A DNA stretch of 37,519 nt from Balneolaceae bacterium (GTDB lineage: Bacteria; Bacteroidota; Rhodothermia; Balneolales; Balneolaceae). Where the stretch lies: contig RECI01000192.1 of the NCBI GenBank assembly GCA_007694095.1, positions 1 through 37,519 on the forward strand, written 5' to 3'. Made by a program: the position numbers and the translations under genes. The notes under the pieces were generated by a model. That model did not search any database and had not been told where the DNA came from. It saw only the letters and a program-made list of their open reading frames with translations. Of the stretch, positions 9,262-15,693 are shown piece after piece; positions within the stretch are counted from its first letter, which is position 1; the number at the start of each line of letters is the position of its first letter.

Positions 9262-9748
9262 GATTTCCCTGTGGTTATAATGTGCTCTCTAAAGAAAACT
9301 TTTCTCAGGCAGGAAAGCAACGGGGAACAGGAGGGAATTTCTTTACTTACAGGAGGTAAAAAGGAGGCTCTGAAGTGTTTATTATCATAAAAGTTTCACA
9401 ATAGAATTAATGATACTGCCGGGTGAATGAGCTCATCTTTTGTACGCGCTGCGCTCATCTTTTGTACGTGTAGCGCTCCGAGCGTAGCGATTCCCACGAA
9501 GTGAAACCTCCTTGTAATGGGTCGTCCCCAGCTCTGGGCTCATCTGTTCCCCGCTGGCGGCGATGGATAAACCAGGCAAACCGTATTATTTACTCGCCGC
9601 CGGTGGCCAAAACGCTCCCTGTCATCCCGAGTGAACCCGACAGAGTTATATTCCTAATAAGGCCCCGGTCTCATTCTGTCGGGTGAATCGAGGGATCTCC
9701 CTGCTATTGTTCCGCACCTGATACGGGACTGAGAACGATTCGGCCCGA
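9262..9748. repeat. Intergenic region with 22-bp direct repeat and TCATCCCGAGTGAA-type palindrome
   Basis: No gene is visible. GCTCATCTTTTGTACG occurs at 9431-9446 and 9453-9468 (period 22 bp). TGTCATCCCGAGTGAACCCGACAG at about 9620-9643 and CTGTCGGGTGAATCGAGGGATCTC at about 9676-9699 form an inverted pair. This resembles the short intergenic palindromes often seen in Bacteroidota genomes. GC content is higher than in the neighbouring intergenic DNA. Confidence 0.5.
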
Positions 9749-10585
9749 TTATTCTATACCCAATCCCCTGTAAAACTCGGCCAGCGCCTCACGGTACTGG
9801 CGGAAGCGGGGAAGGTCGGTATGTTTGGCGCCAGCTATTTCAACAAGACGTTTTCGTGAAGAGGCAGAGGCCTCGTGCAGTTCTGTTGCCATACGGAATG
9901 GTGTAACATCATCAAACGCGCCGCCGGTAATAAGTAACGGTTTGTTGATTTGGGCCACTCTCTCCAGGTTGTTTTGTTCCTGGATGGGCTGATCAATCCT
10001 GAAGCGTACAAACGGCCGGGCAATCCACGGCACCAGCCGGCGGGTCCACTGCCTTACCTCTGTAATGGGGCTTTCAAGGATGTAGCCAACAACTTCGTTC
10101 TCTTCGGCAATCATTGCCGCCAGGAATGTACCCATTGCGTGGCCGTGTACAATAATGGTTGACTGCGGTGAGGGTGCACCGCTCAGGGCGTAATTATAAG
10201 CCACACGTGCATCGGTTTGCAAGCCTCTAACCGATGCTGTTCCGGTACTGCGTCCATATCCGCGGTAATCAATCAGCATAATGTTAACAGGGATATCCCG
10301 GTATGCTTCAATCAGCGAACGGGAGGTTACCATCAAAAAGCTGTTGCCGCCAAAATAAACCACTGTGGCCTGTGCATTATTGTGCTCAAGAAACCATGCA
10401 TCCAGATCTACGCCGTCTTCCGTTCCGAGGGAGACGTTGTGCAGGTTGTACTCCTCAAAGTGGAAAGTTTCGGGGGTAATGGTACGGTGGGCATCAAACG
10501 CATCGCGCTCGGTAATATCAATGGTTGCGCAGGATGCAATTAATAGAGAACACAAAATTGTGAATAAGGTGACAGAACTTTTCAT
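9749..10585 (-). CDS. Alpha/beta-hydrolase-fold lipoprotein with Ala at the nucleophile position
   Basis: The 278-residue protein has a lipoprotein signal (LCSLLIASC, Cys19) and the alpha/beta-hydrolase layout. An oxyanion-type turn VVYFGGN is at 75-81, MLIDYRGYGRSTG at 103-115, the nucleophile elbow at 148-152, an acid segment GGAFDDVTP with Asp225 in the expected place, and the His segment AGAKH with His255. The elbow reads G-H-A-M-G instead of G-x-S-x-G, so the expected serine is Ala150 (codon GCA). This predicts loss of standard esterase or peptidase activity while the fold and the other two triad residues remain. The closest general type is the BEM46/YfhR-like hydrolases. The gene is monocistronic as far as can be seen. 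Confidence 0.85.
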   Translation of the reverse strand: MKSSVTLFTILCSLLIASCATIDITERDAFDAHRTITPETFHFEEYNLHNVSLGTEDGVDLDAWFLEHNNAQATVVYFGGNSFLMVTSRSLIEAYRDIPVNIMLIDYRGYGRSTGTASVRGLQTDARVAYNYALSGAPSPQSTIIVHGHAMGTFLAAMIAEENEVVGYILESPITEVRQWTRRLVPWIARPFVRFRIDQPIQEQNNLERVAQINKPLLITGGAFDDVTPFRMATELHEASASSRKRLVEIAGAKHTDLPRFRQYREALAEFYRGLGIE

Positions 10586-11098
10586 AGAATTTAGTTTTTA
10601 AAGTGGATTAGTTGCTTATTCCGGCCAGATGTAACGGCTTTTAGGTGACCAACTAAGGTTTTTGAAGTGATAACAATACACTATTACCTCACAAGGTAAT
10701 ATATGTTTCAGCCGGGTATTTTCCATATCTGCTTACGAATCCGTAGATCAAGACTGTCAACACCAACCGGATCCGAGATCAACCTGTCAGCACCAACCGG
10801 ATCTGACAGCGTTGATCGGGCTTTACTTTCTGACTCTTTCAGGAGCTGGCGCACGCATCAAAAGCAAAGATGAGCGTCTCGCCTGCCCCTTTGGGGTTTA
10901 CCCCTGCGGGGCTTGTGCCATCATTCCTGGTTTGATGGATTAATATTCAACAAACCGGCTATTCAATGGCATTCCTTTTTTCAGCATCTTTCCCTTCCGG
11001 CTCAGCCCCGACGGGATGCCCATGGTGCGAGCCGTGCTACGGTACTCCGACTCTGTCAGGAGGCCCGAAAAACGCGGGCCACTCTGACAGGTCTCCTT
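10586..11098. repeat. GC-richer intergenic region with repeated CTGTCAG hairpins
   Basis: No gene is supported. Positions 10754-10776 and 10784-10806 are two near-identical 23-bp direct repeats (CTGTCARCACCAACCGGATC, 30-bp period). CTGTCAG at 10784-10790 pairs with CTGACAG at 10803-10809. The same pair of words recurs at 11053-11059 and 11084-11090, enclosing an inner GGCCCG/CGGGCC stem (11062-11067/11075-11080). That nested palindrome lies just beyond the end of the DUF4159 gene and may act as its transcript end. CCCCTTTGGGGTTTACCCCTGCGGGG at about 10888-10913 forms another short hairpin. Confidence 0.55.
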
Positions 11099-11773
11099 TC
11101 AGGGATGGGTAAACGCATATACCAGCAAATTCACGCCAAACTCGAGTGCCGCTCTTGTGATTTCTTCGGGGTTTGCATGTTCATCGAATGCCCATCCGTC
11201 GGCGGGATTTGACTCGTATGTATAGAGCAATACCATGCGGCCGTTCCGGTAGACAGCAAATGCCTGGGGTGGCTTGCCATCATGTTCGTGTACTTTTGGC
11301 GGACGTCCCTCCGGAAAGTTGTATACGATATTGTAGATGGGATGACTGGCTGGAAGTTCAAAAAAGGATTCTTCCGGAAAAATATTCCGGAGAATTGGCC
11401 GCACATACTGATCGAAACCATAATCATCGTCTACAAATAAAAAACCTCCATTCTCAAGATAATTTCGCAGGTTTTGCATTTCAGCATCGTTTACGGAGAT
11501 ATTTCCGTGGCCGGTCATATACAAAAACGGGTAGTTAAAAATATCGCGGCTGCCAAGCTGTACATCGTCATAACGTTCACTGATACGGATGGGCACCCTC
11601 TCTTTGGTAAACCGAATCAGGTTGGTGAGTGCGGTGGGTGAGCTGTACCAGTCGCCCCCGCCGCGATACTGGATTCGTGCAATCCGGAATTCATCACTGC
11701 CGCTCTGCGCTTCCAGGACGGGAACCAGTACAAAAGGGAGGCAAAAGATAAAAACAGCGAGAAGATGTTTCAT
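11099..11773 (-). CDS. DUF4159-domain exported protein
   Basis: After a signal peptide (MKHLLAVFIFCLPFVLVPVLEAQ) comes a single DUF4159 domain covering the rest of the 224 residues. Recognisable pieces are FRIARIQYRGGGDWY near the N-terminus, FLYMTGHGNI, LRNYLENGGFLFVDDD and PPKVHEHDGKPPQAFAVYRNGRMVLLYTYESN, and the end VNLLVYAFTHP. The domain has a GATase/flavodoxin-like Rossmann fold in related proteins, but its biochemical function is unknown. In other genomes it is often near MoxR-AAA and VWA genes; here it stands alone between the hydrolase lipoprotein and a metal transporter. The end falls next to the nested palindrome at 11053-11090. Confidence 0.85.
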   Translation of the reverse strand: MKHLLAVFIFCLPFVLVPVLEAQSGSDEFRIARIQYRGGGDWYSSPTALTNLIRFTKERVPIRISERYDDVQLGSRDIFNYPFLYMTGHGNISVNDAEMQNLRNYLENGGFLFVDDDYGFDQYVRPILRNIFPEESFFELPASHPIYNIVYNFPEGRPPKVHEHDGKPPQAFAVYRNGRMVLLYTYESNPADGWAFDEHANPEEITRAALEFGVNLLVYAFTHP

Positions 11774-11961
11774 AAATGGTCTTAAAACTTTTTGCTGACT
11801 CTAAATGAAGAAATTACCAAATTCCAATATCCAAATGGTTATCATTGACTACTATACAGGTTCGTGATAAAAAATTGGAATTTGGAAATTGTGATTTGGA
11901 ATTTAAAAATTCCGTTTCCAGATAAAACAAACGCACTAACCCGAAACCTGTTGTCTGGCTT

Positions 11962-12897
11962 CTAAACAAACTCATCCAACCCTTTTTCTTTATTTGCCCC
12001 ATCAAGGATAGAGTGAGACTCGTCATGTGCTTTGTCTGGCTCCAGGTGAATAGTAATAACGGCATCGGTTTTAAGTGCGTCAATCATGCGCCTTTCCACA
12101 AGGGTTGCGTCATCATGTGCTTTTTTCAGGTTGATTTCATCATCAAAAACGAGGTGAAGTTCTACCCATGTGGTATTCCCTGAAGTTCTGTGCCGCAGGT
12201 GATGCCAGTCTTTCACGGTTTTGGGAAGATTGTTTTCCAGAACATGAACCAGTGCCTGATCGACCTTGGGATTTCTGGTATCCATCAAACCCCGAACCGA
12301 AAAAACCAACAACTTGTAACCTTCATACATGATATAGGCTGCCATCATGAAACTTACCACAACATCCATGAAAAGCCATCCGGTATAATGAATCAAAACC
12401 AATGCTGTCACAACCCCGCCGCTGGTCCATACATCGGTAAGGGTGTGTTTCCCGTTGCTAACAGCTATCATATTGTTGTGCTTTCTGCCAATGCGCAACA
12501 CATACGACCCTAACACCAGGTTAATTAAAGCGGCAATGATCAGCATAATGATACCGGCGTTTATATTGCTGATTTCAATGCCCGTGATAGCACTATCCAG
12601 TGCATGGTAGATAATGGTGATTCCTGCCACCAGTATGATGGCCCCTTCGGCACCAACCGAGAGAAACTCAACCCGTTCATGCCCATATCGGTGTTCTTCA
12701 TCTGCCGGCTTGCGGCTCAGGTAGTATCCATACACTACAAACATTACAGCAAAAAAATGCACTACCGATTCGGCAGCATCGGATAGTGCGGCTGTTGAAC
12801 CGGTAATAGTAAACGCACCGATTTTAACCGACAAGCTGACCGCCGAAACCACCAGGCTGATAAGGAGGGCCTTTTTTACAGGGTCTTTGGTTTTCAT
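11962..12897 (-). CDS. Cation diffusion facilitator (CDF) metal transporter
   Basis: The 311-residue inner-membrane protein has six membrane helices in residues 8-190 and a CDF cytoplasmic C-terminal domain (about 210-295), which ends in acidic and histidine-containing segments. The TM2 metal-site signature is ALSDAAESVVH (37-47) and the TM5 signature NGKHTLTD (148-155) gives His151 and Asp155. Where many zinc CDFs have H/DxxxD in TM2, this one has Glu43-x-x-x-His47, which may change metal preference. It would export a divalent metal such as Zn2+, Mn2+ or Fe2+ against protons. It is divergent from the outer-membrane/mgtE operon, hinting at a metal-homeostasis neighbourhood. Confidence 0.92.
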   Translation of the reverse strand: MKTKDPVKKALLISLVVSAVSLSVKIGAFTITGSTAALSDAAESVVHFFAVMFVVYGYYLSRKPADEEHRYGHERVEFLSVGAEGAIILVAGITIIYHALDSAITGIEISNINAGIIMLIIAALINLVLGSYVLRIGRKHNNMIAVSNGKHTLTDVWTSGGVVTALVLIHYTGWLFMDVVVSFMMAAYIMYEGYKLLVFSVRGLMDTRNPKVDQALVHVLENNLPKTVKDWHHLRHRTSGNTTWVELHLVFDDEINLKKAHDDATLVERRMIDALKTDAVITIHLEPDKAHDESHSILDGANKEKGLDEFV

Positions 12898-13028
12898 TAT
12901 TGGAATTTAATGATGCTGTAACAAATTACTGAATGATTTTTTTGATAAACCATTTCCGTATGGCAATTCATCAGGAATTACTAAATATTTTCACTTGATA
13001 TACACAAAAAAAAAACCTTATCCTTATG

Positions 13029-13036
13029 TAGCTTTG
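13029..13036 (+). promoter_or_regulatory. Candidate Bacteroidota -7 element (TAGCTTTG)
   Basis: TAGCTTTG fits the Bacteroidota sigma-ABfr -7 consensus TAnnTTTG exactly. Transcription would start around 13042-13045, about 30 bases before the micro-ORF at 13073. No well-placed -33 TTTG is present (the nearest upstream TTG, 12995-12997, is too far), so this is a moderate candidate. Confidence 0.4.
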
Positions 13037-13072
13037 AAAAAGCGCACAACCAAAACAAAATTCTAATTAAAA

Positions 13073-13135
13073 ATGGACGAACCCGGTAGTAGTTGCATAT
13101 TATCGAAAACTGCTGAATCTTTAGCCGAGATATAA
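13073..13135 (+). CDS. Candidate 20-aa leader peptide or micro-ORF (MDEPGSS...)
   Basis: ATGGACGAACCCGGTAG opens a 20-codon frame ending in TAA at 13133-13135 (starts MDEPGSSCIL). It follows a -7 promoter match and is followed by a terminator-like hairpin at 13162-13198. The same 11 bases ATGGACGAACC start a second micro-ORF ahead of mgtE at 14085. Agreement in sequence, reading frame and position upstream of two neighbouring genes suggests function. Its small size means a non-coding element remains possible. Confidence 0.4.
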   Translation: MDEPGSSCILSKTAESLAEI

Positions 13136-13161
13136 GCCCGGGCCTCTCTCTTTTCACAGAT

Positions 13162-13198
13162 GCACCGGTTGCTTTTCTTCGGTGCTGTTTTATTTTTT
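13162..13198 (+). terminator. Intrinsic terminator-like hairpin (possible attenuator)
   Basis: GCACCG (13162-13167) pairs with CGGTGC (13180-13185) and is followed by a T-rich tract TGTTTTATTTTTT. It lies between the MDEPGSS micro-ORF and the promoter candidate of the outer-membrane gene. It could end a small independent transcript or attenuate read-through. The loop is rather long (12 nt). Confidence 0.55.
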
Positions 13199-13218
13199 AA
13201 TTGATCTGATTCAACATG

Positions 13219-13245
13219 TTGCCTATGTATTGGCAATTAGCTTTG
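13219..13245 (+). promoter_or_regulatory. Candidate Bacteroidota promoter for the outer-membrane gene
   Basis: TTG at 13219-13221 and TAGCTTTG at 13238-13245 match the -33 and -7 elements (TTTG / TAnnTTTG), with a spacer of 16 bases, slightly short. Transcription would begin near 13252, leaving an 80-base leader before the start at 13330. The same TAGCTTTG word precedes the micro-ORF at 13073. Confidence 0.45.
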
Positions 13246-13329
13246 TACCGATGAATAAATAAGACGTTGCTGTTTTCATCAGTTCTCAAACTGTATGTTC
13301 ACTGATGCCACCAAAAAGAGGTGATATTC

Positions 13330-14058
13330 ATGCTGAAATCAAAGAATTCAATCAAAAAATACCTGAAAATTATTGCCCTGTTGGCAGTATTTATACTTGT
13401 AATTCTTCATCAAAACAGTAACGCCCAGCAAATGTTTGTGGATGATGCTGCTGTAACCACAACCAACTCTTTTCAGTTAGAAACATGGTACGGTTCCAGG
13501 GAATCCTGGTTTTTGCCAGCTGTAAGCCCGGTACTAGGTCTTGAAATTGGTACAGGAATCGGTTTTGATTCACGTGAAGGCCTTGAACCCACAAACTGGA
13601 TTTTTGAGATGAAATTTGTGCCCGGCGACCTTGAAAAAAATGGCTGGGCCCTTGGCGTAGCAGCCGGCCTTTTGTACGATTTTGATGGCAATTTTGAAGA
13701 ATTTTTTTTGATGGTCCCTTTCAGCCGTATGATTTTTGGAGACACATCGCAACTTCATTTCAACCTGGGTTTAGACGCCATTTACGAAAATAACAACGAA
13801 ATGGAGACTGATCCCGACTGGTCGTATGATGTGATTAAAGGAATCCGCGGAGATTTTGGTTTAACGGACCGCTTTACCATTCTTTCGGAAATTGCGGCAG
13901 CAAATTTTGACAATATTTTTTTCCAGGGCGGCCTCAGGATATCCGTACTTCCTGGCCTGCTCGAAATGGACATTACCTATGGGGAAGGTTTTCGCAGGAT
14001 GGAAACCGCACCCGGTTTTAATATTGGCTTAACATTTACACCAGATTCACTCTGGTGA
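13330..14058 (+). CDS. Predicted outer-membrane protein of unknown function, upstream of mgtE
   Basis: I choose the ATG at 13330 because AAGAGGTGA at 13316-13324 is a good ribosome-binding site for it. A GTG at 13321 would start inside that site. The 242-residue product begins with a basic, hydrophobic signal peptide ending SNAQQ. The mature part (about 210 residues) shows barrel-like alternation (FQLETWYGSRESWFL, VLGLEIGTGIGFD, LHFNLGLDAIY, FNIGLTFTPDSLW) and ends in an aromatic residue, typical of outer-membrane barrels. It is 150 bp upstream of mgtE on the same strand and probably co-transcribed, since no mgtE promoter is obvious between them. A CACCAGA/TCTGGTG hairpin overlaps its stop codon (14039-14057). 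A role in ion passage is a guess from context. Confidence 0.75.
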   Translation: MLKSKNSIKKYLKIIALLAVFILVILHQNSNAQQMFVDDAAVTTTNSFQLETWYGSRESWFLPAVSPVLGLEIGTGIGFDSREGLEPTNWIFEMKFVPGDLEKNGWALGVAAGLLYDFDGNFEEFFLMVPFSRMIFGDTSQLHFNLGLDAIYENNNEMETDPDWSYDVIKGIRGDFGLTDRFTILSEIAAANFDNIFFQGGLRISVLPGLLEMDITYGEGFRRMETAPGFNIGLTFTPDSLW

Positions 14059-14084
14059 TCAACCGTAACTAATCAATCAATAAT

Positions 14085-14165
14085 ATGGACGAACCTCCAA
14101 GTCGAAGCTTTTATCAACAAAAATTTCAATCCTGTACAGGGCAGAAATCAATAATTTTCATCTGA
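14085..14165 (+). CDS. Candidate leader peptide of mgtE (MDEPPSRS..., 26 aa)
   Basis: ATGGACGAACCTCC opens a 26-codon frame (starts MDEPPSRSFYQQ) with its TGA at 14163-14165, 42 bases before the mgtE start. The Asp-Glu-Pro-Pro start recalls the acidic/proline-rich start of enterobacterial MgtL (MEPDPTPLP), where such residues destabilise the translating ribosome at low Mg2+ and so switch expression of the Mg2+ transporter mgtA. The stop lies 12 bases before a hairpin (14177-14206) abutting the mgtE start. The resemblance is seen; the mechanism here is inferred. Confidence 0.45.
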   Translation: MDEPPSRSFYQQKFQSCTGQKSIIFI

Positions 14166-14176
14166 GAAAATGTTGC

Positions 14177-14206
14177 GTTCTGTCATGTACCCAAACTTGA
14201 CAGAAC
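14177..14206 (+). promoter_or_regulatory. Nine-base-pair hairpin abutting the mgtE start codon
   Basis: GTTCTGTCA (14177-14185) is perfectly complementary to TGACAGAAC (14198-14206) with a 12-base loop. The second arm ends one base before the ATG at 14208, so the structure would cover the whole initiation region. No U-tract follows, so it is not a terminator. It fits translational control by the preceding micro-ORF. Confidence 0.55.
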
Positions 14207-14207
14207 T

Positions 14208-15605
14208 ATGACAATACAAAACTACGATATTAATCCATTTCTGCGTGCCCTGAAAGATCAGGACATGGATAAACTAAAATTTCTGATTGCCAATCTGAAT
14301 CCGGCCACCCTGGCCGAATTGCTGGCTGAAATTGATTCAACAGACCACAAAACCATTTTCCTGCTGCTCAATACCGAAGATCAGGCCGACATCATGAAGT
14401 ATCTTGATTTTGATACTCAGATCGGACTTATTCATTCTCTGGATCAGGGAGATATAAAAAATCTTGTTGAAGCGATGCCCCACGACACACGTGTTGACCT
14501 GCTGAACCGGCTGCCTTCAGATGAACGCAAAGATATTCTCCGGCATTTGGCAAAAGTGGAACGAGACGATATTCTCCAGCTCTCCAAATTTGAGGAAGGC
14601 ACCGTTGGGTCTATTATGACCTCCGATTATGCAATCCTTCATCCTGATCAGTCAGCACATCAAGCCATCGAAAAACTCCGTGTAGAAGCACCCGACCACG
14701 AAATGATCTACTACGCGTATGTTGTTGATAAGGAGAGAAAACTGATTGGCACCGTTTCAATGCGGGCACTCATTATTTCTGACCCGAGTACAAAAATCAG
14801 CGAAATTCTTACCTCGGATGTTGAAAAAGTAAACGTAAACGAACCCGAAGAGATAGCATCAAGAAAACTGAAACAGCTCGATCTCCTCGCACTGCCTGTG
14901 GTTGACGATAATGACAGGTTAGTTGGAATGATCACATTCGATGATGCAATGCAGGCAATTGAAGAGGATGTTTCAGACACCATGTATCAAAAAGCAGGTG
15001 TGATGACCGGAACAAGTTCCCGCGATAAAGCCCGTGATGTTCTCTTCAGCAAAAGACTCACTCAGGGAAATATTCTCTATCCGGTGAAGCTCAGAATCAC
15101 ATTCCTGTTCGTAACACTAATCGGTGGCTTTTTGGTTGGCGGTGTCATCGACCGTTTCGAAGAGCTGCTTTCTGCCATTATTGTAGCTGCAGTTTTTATC
15201 CCTGTAATTATGGATATGGGTGGTAATGTGGGTACTCAGTCCACAACAATATTCGCACGCGGGCTGGCACTCGGTCACATCAAGCTTGAGAATATATATA
15301 AGCATATTGGACGTGAAATGGCTATTGGCGCCATGATCGGATTAATTCTCGGTGTGCTTGCAGGAACCGGGGCTTATTTCTGGCAAGGTTTGCCGAACGA
15401 TCTGCCGCAAATCGGCCTGGCCGTTGGCCTGTCCCTTATGATAGTTTTACCCCTGGCAAGTTTCCTCGGCTTTTTTATCCCGTATATGCTTCTCAAGATG
15501 GGCTGGGATCATGCTCCGGGCGCTGACCCGTTTATCACCACAATTAAAGACTTTGTTGGACTTACTCTCTATTTTTCCCTGGTAAGCGTGATGATTGGTA
15601 TATGA
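14208..15605 (+). CDS. mgtE: Magnesium transporter MgtE
   Basis: The 465-residue protein has the complete MgtE architecture. A cytoplasmic MgtE_N superhelical domain covers about 1-130 (repeats such as LLNRLPSDERKDILRHLAKVE). A CBS pair covers about 135-255 (VGSIMTSDYAIL, LIGTVSMRALI, DRLVGMITFDDAMQAIEED). A plug helix is followed by a five-helix membrane domain from about 285 to the end. The conserved pore segment MGGNVGTQSTT is present, and the last helix carries DPFITTIKDFVGLTLYF with the family's conserved aspartates. It is a Mg2+-gated, Mg2+-selective channel of the inner membrane in which the N and CBS domains sense intracellular Mg2+. It is preceded by a candidate leader peptide and hairpin and followed by a strong hairpin at 15615-15659. 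Confidence 0.97.
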   Translation: MTIQNYDINPFLRALKDQDMDKLKFLIANLNPATLAELLAEIDSTDHKTIFLLLNTEDQADIMKYLDFDTQIGLIHSLDQGDIKNLVEAMPHDTRVDLLNRLPSDERKDILRHLAKVERDDILQLSKFEEGTVGSIMTSDYAILHPDQSAHQAIEKLRVEAPDHEMIYYAYVVDKERKLIGTVSMRALIISDPSTKISEILTSDVEKVNVNEPEEIASRKLKQLDLLALPVVDDNDRLVGMITFDDAMQAIEEDVSDTMYQKAGVMTGTSSRDKARDVLFSKRLTQGNILYPVKLRITFLFVTLIGGFLVGGVIDRFEELLSAIIVAAVFIPVIMDMGGNVGTQSTTIFARGLALGHIKLENIYKHIGREMAIGAMIGLILGVLAGTGAYFWQGLPNDLPQIGLAVGLSLMIVLPLASFLGFFIPYMLLKMGWDHAPGADPFITTIKDFVGLTLYFSLVSVMIGI

Positions 15606-15614
15606 GAGCTTGAT

Positions 15615-15659
15615 GCCGCAGAAACTCAGAAACTGATTTTGATTCTGAGTTTCTGTGGC
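15615..15659 (+). terminator. Long perfect hairpin after mgtE
   Basis: A 17-base stem (15615-15631 with 15643-15659, one G-U pair, core CAGAAACTCAGAA/TTCTGAGTTTCTG) follows the mgtE stop by about ten bases. There is no clear T-run after it, so it may terminate weakly or protect the 3' end. It separates mgtE from the lipoprotein gene at 15694. Confidence 0.65.
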
Positions 15660-15693
15660 TCATTTAACTATCTGAATTCGTATTTTAAGGCCG

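Noticed and set aside
13040-13200. Known metal riboswitch (M-box, yybP-ykoY or NiCo class) in the leader
   Set aside because: I could not match the conserved cores of these classes by eye; a covariance-model scan would settle it.
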